From Acidimicrobiales bacterium (lineage in GTDB: Bacteria; Actinomycetota; Acidimicrobiia; Acidimicrobiales; SHLQ01), in assembly GCA_020629375.1 (NCBI GenBank), contig JAHDDK010000008.1, positions 25,545 to 62,656 on the forward strand: 37,112 nucleotides of DNA, read 5' to 3'. A program made the translations under genes and the position numbers. Shown here in pieces: positions 1 through 6,801 of this stretch. The notes under the pieces are model-generated. The model ran no database searches and was not told where the DNA came from. It saw nothing but the letters and a program-made list of their open reading frames with translations. How positions within the stretch are numbered: the stretch's first letter is position 1; the number at the start of each line of letters is the position of its first letter.

Positions 1-85
1 CACCGGTCGCGCCTACGGCGCTCGCCCCACCACCGGTCGCGCCTACGGCGCTCGCCCCACCACCGGTCGCGCCTACGGCGCTCGC
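1..85. repeat. 30-bp direct tandem repeat (2.8 visible copies) inside the ccmC 3' end
   Basis: Two perfect 30-base units (1-30 and 31-60) and a third matching for 25 bases (61-85) are visible, and the array may continue beyond the edge. Because 30 is a multiple of 3, it stays in frame with ccmC and encodes a Gly/Ala-rich decapeptide. Each unit contains the small palindrome GCGCCTACGGCGC (5-bp stem, 3-base loop), as in REP-like elements. There are no variable spacers, so it is not CRISPR. Confidence 0.9.
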
Positions 86-889
86 GATGGCTTCGACGTC
101 GTCGGCTTCGGCACGGCGAGCGGCAATGAGTTCATCGGTGCCGAATCGGTCGGCCATGCGCTCCAACCACGCCAGCCGGAACCGGTGGATCATCACCCAC
201 ACATAGGCCGCCGTCGCCACCACGATCGACAAGAACATCGTGAACAACGTGTTCCCCTCGATCGCCGCATCGGCGATCGTCGACTTTTGGTGCAGCGTCT
301 GCGACGCCCACCATTCGACCGAGCGATTCACGATGATCACATTGACGAACAGCAACAGGCCAACGATCGCCGATCGGCGCGCCCGCTCGGTCGCCGACCC
401 TTCGAGCCGCCGAACCGCAAGGTAACCGAGCGCAAGCATGAACAAGACCAGCGTCGTGAGAATCCGCACGTCTCCCCACTCCCACCACGTGTTCCAGATC
501 GGCCGACCCCAGATCGAACCCGTGATGAGCGTCAACGCGGCACAGAGCGCACCAACCTCGGCTGAGGCTCCGGCCACGACGTCCCACCACACGCTGCGCT
601 TCCACAACACCACCGCCGAGCCAATTGTCGTCACCGTGAAGGCGAGATAGGCCACGATCGCCGCCGGAAGATGCACGAACAAGAGCCGTACGGCGTCGTA
701 CTGGCCGATCTCCTCCCCCGAGTTCGCGTCGATTCGAATGTCGGGCTCGACGACGAAGAAAGCCAAGCCGACCACCGCGGCAATGCCGACCAACACGGCG
801 GATCCGAGCACCCGCGTCGTCGATGAGCTCGTCGGAGATCCCGACGAGCTGGGAGTGATGGCAGTGGCGATGGCAGTGGTATCAGCCAT
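1..889 (-). CDS. ccmC: Cytochrome c maturation protein CcmC (haem export/handling membrane protein), 3' end cut by window
   Basis: This gene is partial: it starts at ATG 889 and has no stop before base 1, so at least 296 residues are visible. CcmC is the inner-membrane haem-handling protein of System I cytochrome c maturation, which presents haem to CcmE. Visible signs are several hydrophobic helices, an early HLPAA segment matching the family HxPxA His motif, and the tryptophan-rich signature WNTWWEWGDVRILTTLV, equivalent to the WxWDxRLT haem-binding loop. The start overlaps the ccmB stop (ATGGCTGA), which suggests translational coupling. It is longer than the usual roughly 245 residues because the C-terminus carries a charged tail followed by a 10-residue repeat, ASAVGATGGG, encoded by a 30-bp tandem repeat that runs to the window edge. 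The family call is firm; the true end is unknown. Confidence 0.88.
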   Translation of the reverse strand, partial: MADTTAIATAITPSSSGSPTSSSTTRVLGSAVLVGIAAVVGLAFFVVEPDIRIDANSGEEIGQYDAVRLLFVHLPAAIVAYLAFTVTTIGSAVVLWKRSVWWDVVAGASAEVGALCAALTLITGSIWGRPIWNTWWEWGDVRILTTLVLFMLALGYLAVRRLEGSATERARRSAIVGLLLFVNVIIVNRSVEWWASQTLHQKSTIADAAIEGNTLFTMFLSIVVATAAYVWVMIHRFRLAWLERMADRFGTDELIAARRAEADDVEAIASAVGATGGGASAVGATGGGASAVGATG

Positions 890-1577
890 GAGCAGTCTCC
901 AGGAGGGTGCCGTAGCTGAGTGCTCCGACAACGGTGTACACGGTGGCGAATCCGACGAGCAGCGACAACCACGCCCAGCCGTCAGTGGCAACGGTTCCCA
1001 TGGCGTCTCCCCACGCTCGTGTCGCTCCGATCAGGACCGGAGCGAGTACGGGCAGGAGCAGCATCGGAAGCACGGTTTCGCGTGCTCGCTGCCCGACGAG
1101 CAGCGCGCCGTAGACGGTACCGGTCGCAGCGACGCCGACGACGGCCGCGACCAATGTCACCACGAGCAACCCAACATCATCGATCCCGGCGTCGTAGAGG
1201 ATCACGACGCCGCCGAGCAAGGCCAGGGCCAGCAGGACGAGCTGAAGGCCCAAGGCGAACATCTTCCCAGCGAAGATCGCCGCCGGACGCAACCCGGCGA
1301 GCAGCACGGCGTCACTGACGCCGTCGCCGGTTTCGATCTCAACCGACCGATGGACAGCGAGCACCGTCGACAGCAACAAGGCGAGCCAGAACAAACCAGG
1401 GCTGAAGTTGCGTAGCGCGGCCGTGTCCGCATCGAGCGCAAAGCCGAACAAGACAAGGACGAGGAGCGCGAAGGGAACGACCTGATTGAGCGCGATCTTC
1501 GAGCGCCACTCGATTCGAAGATCCTTGCGTGCAACGAGCAGCGCTTGGTCGAGCATCGACGCGGAGTGTCGGGCCAT
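882..1577 (-). CDS. ccmB: Haem exporter membrane permease CcmB
   Basis: This 231-residue protein is the membrane subunit of the CcmAB ABC transporter, which works with CcmC/CcmD to release haem-loaded CcmE during cytochrome c assembly. The N-terminus reads ALLVARKDLRIEWRSK, the typical CcmB opening, followed by about six hydrophobic helices. The internal segment EIETGDGVSDAVLLAGLRP matches the conserved CcmB loop. Length fits the family (about 220). ATG 1577 overlaps the ccmA stop by one base (TGATG), and the 3' end overlaps ccmC by eight bases, so the three genes look like one translationally coupled operon. No defect is seen. Confidence 0.93.
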   Translation of the reverse strand: MARHSASMLDQALLVARKDLRIEWRSKIALNQVVPFALLVLVLFGFALDADTAALRNFSPGLFWLALLLSTVLAVHRSVEIETGDGVSDAVLLAGLRPAAIFAGKMFALGLQLVLLALALLGGVVILYDAGIDDVGLLVVTLVAAVVGVAATGTVYGALLVGQRARETVLPMLLLPVLAPVLIGATRAWGDAMGTVATDGWAWLSLLVGFATVYTVVGALSYGTLLETAHG

Positions 1578-2248
1578 CAGCGAACGCTCCCGACAGCCCG
1601 CTCCACCGATCCCTCGAGAACACGACCGCCAGCGACGGTCACGGTCCGGACCACCGAGTCGCGCACACGATCCAGTTCGTGCGATGCAACGAGCACGGAG
1701 GCGCCGGCTTCGGTGGCATCACCGATCAGCGTGTCGACGACATCACGTCCCGCCTGGTCGAGGCCCGCATGGGGTTCGTCGAGCAGCCACAACGAGGGTC
1801 GACGCGCAGCGGTGATAGCGAGCGATGTCCGACGACGCTGACCCGCAGACAATCGAGAAACCGGCACGTCCAGTAGCCGCGGTTCGACGCCGAGCCGATC
1901 GGCGGCAAGACGCCGCTCATCATGGCTGACTCCAGCAGCGTCACCCCAGAAGTCGATGTTCTCGGCCACCGAGAGTTCGTCGTAGAGCATCGATCGATGA
2001 CCGGCGTACCCAACATGGCGCCGAACTCCCTGTCGGTCAGCGCCGAGATCCACCCCGCACACCACGGCGTGTCCGCTCTCGACGCGGAGCAAACCAGCAC
2101 ACAATCGCAACAGCGTCGTCTTGCCTGCCCCGTTCGGGCCTTGCAGCAACACTGCCTCGCCCGCCTCGAGACGAAGATCGGCCCCGGCCAACGCCGGAAA
2201 TCCCCCGAGCAGCACGACAACCCGCTCGAGATCGACCATCGACGCCAT
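1577..2248 (-). CDS. ccmA: Haem exporter ATP-binding protein CcmA
   Basis: ABC-transporter ATPase of the cytochrome c maturation complex, about 223 residues. Visible motifs are Walker A GPNGAGKTT near residues 37-45, ABC signature LSAGQRRR, Walker B LWLLDEPHAGLD and the switch histidine in ASHELDR. Size and order fit CcmA, and the identity rests mainly on the adjacent ccmB and ccmC. Three in-frame starts are possible: TTG 2254, ATG 2248 and ATG 2239. None has a strong ribosome site; ATG 2248 is used here, and ATG 2239 gives the more usual compact N-terminus. It is divergent from the sortase gene at 2392, and the 143 bases between must hold both promoters. CcmE and CcmF are not in the window and may lie beyond the left edge. 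Confidence 0.92.
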   Translation of the reverse strand: MASMVDLERVVVLLGGFPALAGADLRLEAGEAVLLQGPNGAGKTTLLRLCAGLLRVESGHAVVCGVDLGADRQGVRRHVGYAGHRSMLYDELSVAENIDFWGDAAGVSHDERRLAADRLGVEPRLLDVPVSRLSAGQRRRTSLAITAARRPSLWLLDEPHAGLDQAGRDVVDTLIGDATEAGASVLVASHELDRVRDSVVRTVTVAGGRVLEGSVERAVGSVR

Positions 2249-2391
2249 AGGCAAAAGCTACTGGCGGCGACCACGATGGACCTCCCCGAACCGTTGAGAT
2301 GCATGCGTTCTTGCCCGATTCTCATCCGGTCTTGCCCGAATCTTCGGTGGGGGTGCTCTGCAGCGGCGCCATTCGTGCCGATACGTTCACC

Positions 2392-3597
2392 ATGATGGCA
2401 TCGCGGATTCTCGGCTCGGTCGGCCGATTCCTCATCACGTCGGGCATCGTCGTCTTGTTGTTCGTCGGCTACCAGCTCTGGGGCACCGGCATCCAAGAGG
2501 CCTCGGCCCAGAACTCGCTTGGAGACGACTTCGACGCATTGCTTGAACAAGTCGAAACCCCGACCACAGCGGCGCCCACCACGACAGCTCCGGCCACGAC
2601 GACCAGCGTCGCCGAGTCCACGACAACGACCACCACGACAACGATTCCCGAAGCTGGCGGCACGATCCCGGTCTTCGACGACGACCTCGCCGATGCCCTT
2701 TATCGCCAAGGCGGCGAGGCGATCGCCCGCATCGTCATTCCGAAGATCAGCGTCTCGAAGGTTGTCGTGCAGGGCGTCCAGGTCGAAGACCTGCGCAACG
2801 GTCCCGGCCACTACCGAGCGACGGTGTTTCCCGGCCAGGAGGGCAACTCGGGCATCGCCGGACACCGCACCACCTACGGGGCACCGTTCAATCGCATCGA
2901 CGAACTCGTCCCCGGAGACGAAGTGAACGTCCGGACCGTCCAGGGCTTCCACCGTTACCGCGTCCTCTCCGCAGAAGAGGCCTACGGACCCGACGTGCTC
3001 CCCGAAGGCGTCGGCTTCACCATTCCGGATGGAGGCGAAGGACTTGGTCACATCATTGTCGGACCTGAAGCCACCTGGGTGCTCCAGGACTTCGGCGACA
3101 ACCGAATCACCCTCACCGCCTGCCACCCCAAGTACTCCGCTCGCCAACGCATCATCGTCGCCGCCGAGCTCGTCTCCGTCGCCGTCGATGCGCCACCACC
3201 GCCCGATGACTACGACCTCGAGGACGAAGTGCTCGCCTCCGAGTTCGGCGACGACGCCGAGGTGACGGGACTCGACGCCGACGGCAACGCGATCGAGGAC
3301 GCCAGCCAGACCGTGGGCGAACCCGCAGACAACGCGGGGCGCGCCGTCGGCAGCGAAACCCCGACCGCGGCAGCCTTCGCCGACGAGGTGAGCCTCGACG
3401 AAGGACTCGACGGCGACAAGGACGCACTCGTTCCCGGAATCCTGTGGGGCCTCGCCGCAATCGCTGCCTACATCGGGTTCAAAGAACTTGGGCGACGCTG
3501 GCGACGTTGGCCAGCCATTGCACTGGGCATCGTGCCGGTCGTGATCCTCATGGGTTTGTCCTTCGAGAAGATCGACCGATTCCTCCCGGCAGGGTGA
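2392..3597 (+). CDS. Class E sortase (membrane-anchored transpeptidase)
   Basis: Sortases cut a C-terminal sorting signal and attach surface proteins to the cell wall; class E enzymes typically prefer LAxTG. The protein has an N-terminal membrane helix (about residues 8-25), a Thr-rich linker, and a sortase core carrying the catalytic histidine in GIAGHRTTYG, the cysteine in TLTACHP and the arginine in SARQRIIVAAEL. After an acidic spacer come two more hydrophobic segments near the C-terminus, an extended form compared with compact sortases. Tandem ATGs at 2392 and 2395 both precede the membrane helix; the upstream in-frame ATG at 2299 would add an unlikely Cys/Pro-rich leader. A lipoprotein gene follows 19 bases downstream. 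A plausible substrate tail, LALTG, occurs in the protein at 20998-21666, but that pairing is inferred. Confidence 0.9.
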   Translation: MMASRILGSVGRFLITSGIVVLLFVGYQLWGTGIQEASAQNSLGDDFDALLEQVETPTTAAPTTTAPATTTSVAESTTTTTTTTIPEAGGTIPVFDDDLADALYRQGGEAIARIVIPKISVSKVVVQGVQVEDLRNGPGHYRATVFPGQEGNSGIAGHRTTYGAPFNRIDELVPGDEVNVRTVQGFHRYRVLSAEEAYGPDVLPEGVGFTIPDGGEGLGHIIVGPEATWVLQDFGDNRITLTACHPKYSARQRIIVAAELVSVAVDAPPPPDDYDLEDEVLASEFGDDAEVTGLDADGNAIEDASQTVGEPADNAGRAVGSETPTAAAFADEVSLDEGLDGDKDALVPGILWGLAAIAAYIGFKELGRRWRRWPAIALGIVPVVILMGLSFEKIDRFLPAG

Positions 3598-3616
3598 TCC
3601 GACTACCGTCGCGAGG

Positions 3617-4183
3617 GTGATCAGCCCCCGAGTCATCGCCACCTTCGCGCTGCTCGTCGTGCTGATCGCCGGATGCAGCTCCGGCACCGGAGACGAACTC
3701 GGGGGATCGGACGAATCGGGAGGCCCCTCCGATGGTCCGGCTGCCGACGACGAGGACCTTCCGGCCGAGCCGGAGTGGACCGGAGCGCCCCTCAACCCGT
3801 TCGACCTCGAGGTCGGACAGTGCTTCAACGAGTACTCGTGGGTCGACGTCGATCTTGATCAGCGAATCAACCTGACCACGGTCGTCGGTTGCGCGGAGGC
3901 GCACGATCGAGAGGTGTACCACTCGGCGGAGTTCCCCGCTGGTGCCGGCGCCCCCTTCCCGGGCGAAACGACGATGGAGGCGTTCTCCACCGAGCTCTGC
4001 TACGACGCCTTCGAGGGATTCATCGGACTCGAATACGAGCTGTCGGAGTATCAGCTCTCCTTTCTTCACCCGACCAAGGAGACCTTCGAACACCCCGTCG
4101 GCCGGCATCGCCGGGTCCTGTGTTTCATCCACCCGAGCAACGGCGCACAAACCGAATCATCGGCTGCAGGCCTCGGAGTCTGA
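3617..4183 (+). CDS. Septum-formation-family-type lipoprotein
   Basis: This 188-residue predicted lipoprotein starts at GTG 3617. A hydrophobic signal ends in the lipobox LIAGC, followed by an acidic, Gly/Ser-rich linker. The remainder resembles the actinobacterial septum-formation domain (Pfam Septum_form): it opens with FDLEVGQCFNEY, has a VVGCAEAHDREVYH segment typical of the family, and carries further cysteines (ELCYDAF, RRVLCFIHP) that could form disulfides outside the cell. The exact biochemical role of the family is not well defined; it is linked to cell-envelope and septum functions. It lies 19 bases after the class E sortase and is probably co-transcribed with it. Confidence 0.78.
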   Translation: MISPRVIATFALLVVLIAGCSSGTGDELGGSDESGGPSDGPAADDEDLPAEPEWTGAPLNPFDLEVGQCFNEYSWVDVDLDQRINLTTVVGCAEAHDREVYHSAEFPAGAGAPFPGETTMEAFSTELCYDAFEGFIGLEYELSEYQLSFLHPTKETFEHPVGRHRRVLCFIHPSNGAQTESSAAGLGV

Positions 4184-4319
4184 CCTCACGACACCCCAAC
4201 TCGCGAGTCGACTATTCCGAGCCGTCGCAGGTTGACCTCGAGCATTCCGCGCTGAACACCTCGCGCGTTCCGCGCGAGTTTCCACCACTCCCCGCGCGTG
4301 GATCGCTAGTGTTTCGCCC

Positions 4320-5393
4320 GTGATGCTCGGGCTGACAGCGCTGGTCATCGGTGCCCTGATCGGCCGCCTACGAGGCGGCCATTGGTCCGCGCTTGTCTTG
4401 GCGCCCGTACAGGGGCAGGCGTTCCTGATCGTCGGCGTCGCCGCCACGTTGGTTCTCGCCGTGCTCGAGCCGAGCTTTCCAATGCTGTGGACCACCGTGT
4501 CGCTACTCGCCCTGCTCGGATTCGGGTTCTCAAACCTGGCGATGTCCGGCGTGATCGTATTCATGATCGGCCTCGGCTCGAATCTCCTCGCCTTGCTGGT
4601 CAACGGCGCCGTCCCCGTCTCCGAGCGGGCGCTGTTGTCGGTCGGCCGACTCGACGACAACGGACTCGCGCTGATCAGCGGCGCCCACGAGTCGACCGCC
4701 ACCGCGTCGCGGTTGACCTTCTTGGCCGACGTGGTACCAGTACCGCTCTTCGGTGCCGTCGTCAGTCTCGGTGACCTCATCGCACTTGTCGGCGTAGCAG
4801 ACATCGTGGCGAACCTGCTCCTTCGGGCACGACGCACCGTCGACGCCCCCAAACCCGCGACGAGTGGGCCAGCCCATGCCTCGAGCAGTCGAGCCAGATT
4901 CAACCTGCGACTGTTTCGGACCTCCCCCGCCCATGCGGTGGACCCAGAGCTCACCGAGGCCGAACCACAGGTCATCGAACCCACTCGTGAGAAACTCCGT
5001 GTCGTCAAAGCTGAGGTCACCAAACCCCGAACCGACGAAGACGCCGAACCCACGCCCGCCGGTGCTTCAGCGTCCACGCTCGGCAACGACTCCGATCGCG
5101 TTGCCGCGCCAAACCCGACCGTTCGAGCACCTCACGTCCCATCGAGTCGCCGCACCGAGGACGACACCGTCCAGCTTCAACGACGCCGACCGACCCTGCC
5201 AGATCCCGTCGACGACCCAATCGATCTCACCGATCGACGACCGATCATCGACCTCACGGTGTCTCCCTCCGACGAACAGCTCGCCGAGTTCTTGCGGAGA
5301 CGTCGAGAAGCAGACGACCGGCGCCTTCACCATGACGACGACGACCACGTCAGGCGCCGGCGCCGCCGTCGTCGAATGAGCGGAAGTCGCTGA
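4320..5393 (+). CDS. DUF5317 family membrane protein with basic disordered tail
   Basis: This protein has about 357 residues. The first 170 or so contain five to six hydrophobic helices and match DUF5317 features: a LLVNGAVPVSERAL segment, a short loop rich in small residues, and LADVVPVPLFGAVVSLGD. The family is common in Actinobacteria and Firmicutes and has no assigned function. The following half is low-complexity and charged (Pro/Thr/Asp/Arg), ending in an Arg/His/Asp-rich tail with a run of arginines, which may contact nucleic acid or acidic polymers; that is inference. GTG 4320 and ATG 4323 are adjacent start choices. The long ORF on the opposite strand here is a codon shadow. Confidence 0.75.
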   Translation: MMLGLTALVIGALIGRLRGGHWSALVLAPVQGQAFLIVGVAATLVLAVLEPSFPMLWTTVSLLALLGFGFSNLAMSGVIVFMIGLGSNLLALLVNGAVPVSERALLSVGRLDDNGLALISGAHESTATASRLTFLADVVPVPLFGAVVSLGDLIALVGVADIVANLLLRARRTVDAPKPATSGPAHASSSRARFNLRLFRTSPAHAVDPELTEAEPQVIEPTREKLRVVKAEVTKPRTDEDAEPTPAGASASTLGNDSDRVAAPNPTVRAPHVPSSRRTEDDTVQLQRRRPTLPDPVDDPIDLTDRRPIIDLTVSPSDEQLAEFLRRRREADDRRLHHDDDDHVRRRRRRRRMSGSR

Positions 5394-5424
5394 ATCGCGT
5401 CTCCCTGCGCCATGATGGCCAGCG

Positions 5425-5715
5425 ATGGCTGAACCGACGAGCCCGACGCCAGATGATCCCGTGCTCGCCGAACGGGCCCGGATGCGCGCCCTCGCCTCGA
5501 CCGGGCAGCGCATCGGATACCTTGCGTACGCCGTCGCGACCGTCTTGCTGTTCGTGGGTTTGGCCACAAGCTTCAGCGGGACTCTGGTCTGGGCGATTGG
5601 CGCGTTGTTGATCGGCGGCAGCATCGTGCTCGCGGTGGCGATTCAGCTCGGCTACGCCGTTCGTGGCGCCGAACGCCACGAAGAGGACGCCATCGCCCAG
5701 CGCAAGCGCCGCTGA
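5425..5715 (+). CDS. Small two-helix membrane protein, function unknown
   Basis: This 96-residue protein has a short acidic/Pro-rich N-terminus, then two hydrophobic helices (about residues 31-50 and 54-78) and a charged cytoplasmic-type tail ending in KRR. I do not recognise a named family. It begins 31 bases after the DUF5317 gene and probably shares its transcript. The hydrophobic periodicity and same-strand context support a real gene; the function is unknown. Confidence 0.65.
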   Translation: MAEPTSPTPDDPVLAERARMRALASTGQRIGYLAYAVATVLLFVGLATSFSGTLVWAIGALLIGGSIVLAVAIQLGYAVRGAERHEEDAIAQRKRR

Positions 5716-5771
5716 CGGTCGTTCGACGCACGCGGACCGCGTGTCCAACGCCTGACACCGCCCGGAGTACG

Positions 5772-6401
5772 ATGATGTCCGTGGTTGGCACCGATTCGGC
5801 ACGGGGTGGGGAGCAGTTGCGAGGGAGCGGCGTGAGGATGGAAGCCTCCCAGCGGCGGCGGCAGCTCCTGGACGCTGCCGCCGAAACGTTCGGCCGCGAG
5901 GGCTACCTGGCCACCTCGATGAACGACATCGCGGGTGTCGCCGGCGTGACCAAGCCAGTCCTCTACCAGCATTTCGAATCGAAGAAGGACCTCTTCCTCG
6001 AAGTACTCACCGACATCGCCGACCTCCTCGAAGCGTCGATCACCAATGCCGTCGAGGCCTCAACGAGTGGGCGAGAAGAGCTCGAACACGCCGTCTCGGC
6101 GTACGTCGACTTCTTCGCCGACGAGCCTGGTCGATTTCGGGTGCTCTATGGCGAGGGCGCTCGAAGCGACGTGGACTTCACCGCTGCGATGCACAACCTC
6201 GAAACCTCGATGGCGTCGTTCACGGCTGAGCACATCGCAATCGAGAGCCTGTCGCATGACGAACGCCTCGTGATTGCGCGCGCCATCACCGGGGCGCTGG
6301 AGAACGGCGTCCGCCGATGGCTCGATCATGGGGGCGAGCCACCCAATCGACTGCTTGGCGACCTCGTGTGGCGAGGGCTCCGAGGCGTGGGCCAACACTG
6401 A
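5772..6401 (+). CDS. TetR/AcrR family transcriptional regulator
   Basis: A one-component repressor-type regulator. The N-terminal DNA-binding domain is clear: RRRQLLDAAAETFGREGY, then the helix-turn-helix segment MNDIAGVAGVTKPVLYQHF and the FESKKDLF continuation typical of TetR. The remaining roughly 130 residues form the helical ligand/dimer domain and include DEPGRFRVLYGEGA, common in this subgroup. Start choices: ATG 5772 or 5775 with a GGAG at 5764-5767, or GTG 5832/ATG 5838 behind a stronger GAGGGAG at 5821-5827, giving the more usual length of about 188-189 residues. The ligand and targets cannot be read from sequence; the selenoprotein-like gene starting 17 bases downstream may be co-transcribed. 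Confidence 0.87.
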   Translation: MMSVVGTDSARGGEQLRGSGVRMEASQRRRQLLDAAAETFGREGYLATSMNDIAGVAGVTKPVLYQHFESKKDLFLEVLTDIADLLEASITNAVEASTSGREELEHAVSAYVDFFADEPGRFRVLYGEGARSDVDFTAAMHNLETSMASFTAEHIAIESLSHDERLVIARAITGALENGVRRWLDHGGEPPNRLLGDLVWRGLRGVGQH

Positions 6402-6418
6402 CCGCTACGCTGCGCACC

Positions 6419-6688
6419 ATGACCCACCATGCGATCGACATCACCTACTGCGTCCCTTGAGACTATTCGGCTCGCGCCGTGAGCGCGGTCTCCGATCTGC
6501 TCTCCAACTACCAGCACGTCATCTCCTCGTTGACGTTGCACACTGGTGGCAGCGGGGTCTTCGACGTGGTGGTCGATGGCGAAACGCTCTATTCCAAAGC
6601 CGAAACCGGGCGACACGCGGAGGACGGCGAAGTTCTCGCGCTGTTCGAATCGCGTTGGGCCGATGGAGTGGCTCGCTACGGCGAGTGA
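6419..6688 (+). CDS. SelW-like (SelT/SelW/SelH, Rdx family) selenoprotein candidate; in-frame TGA at 6458-6460 read as selenocysteine
   Basis: Reading from ATG 6419, the frame gives ITYCVP, then TGA, then DYSARAVSAV and continues open to the stop at 6686-6688 (89 residues counting Sec14). The family starts with a beta strand followed by a redox CxxC or CxxU motif; here Cys11-Val-Pro-Sec14 sits exactly there. The downstream part has the family hallmark GGSGVFDVVVDGETLYSK and a C-terminal helix. Without the TGA-upstream segment the protein would lack the first strand and the redox motif, so simple initiation at GTG 6479 is unlikely. These proteins have a thioredoxin-like fold and probably act as thiol oxidoreductases. 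A hairpin just after the TGA fits a bacterial SECIS. The alternatives are a Cys-to-stop pseudogene or a sequencing error at one base. Confidence 0.8.
6467..6495 (+). promoter_or_regulatory. Candidate bacterial SECIS element downstream of the in-frame TGA
   Basis: A hairpin can be drawn from the sequence: lower stem TCGG (6467-6470) with CCGA (6492-6495), a small internal loop, upper stem CGCGC (6473-6477) with GCGCG (6483-6487), and apical loop CGTGA (6478-6482). The loop begins 17 bases after the TGA and has G at its second position, in line with known rules for bacterial SECIS hairpins bound by SelB. An alternative 4-bp fold (GCTC/GAGC) competes, so folding should be tested. Confidence 0.55.
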
Positions 6689-6728
6689 CCTGATCCGGGG
6701 GGACGACTCCGGAATGTTCGATCGATTG

Positions 6729-6767
6729 GGCTGATCGACTCGGCGTCGCGTCCTCATTCGATCAGCC
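6729..6767. terminator. Inverted repeat after the selenoprotein-like gene (possible terminator or regulatory hairpin)
   Basis: Perfect 10-bp arms GGCTGATCGA (6729-6738) and TCGATCAGCC (6758-6767) are separated by 19 bases, 41 bases after the selenoprotein stop. No T-run follows, so it could be a weak terminator, an operator, or an mRNA structure ahead of the amidohydrolase gene. Confidence 0.4.
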
Positions 6768-6801
6768 ACGCGACCCCAGCTGGACAGTACTTTCGACTGC
6801 T

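Noticed and set aside
1..85. Possible CRISPR array at the left edge
   Set aside because: The units are contiguous with no variable spacers and lie in frame inside ccmC; this is a tandem repeat.
1726..3828. Long minus-strand frame of 700 codons across ccmA, the sortase and the lipoprotein gene
   Set aside because: It runs antisense to clear sortase and lipoprotein genes, has no recognisable motif, and reflects GC-rich codon bias.
6479..6688. Simple short gene starting at GTG 6479 with no selenocysteine
   Set aside because: It would lack the first beta strand and the redox motif that define the family, whereas the same frame upstream supplies both up to ATG 6419.
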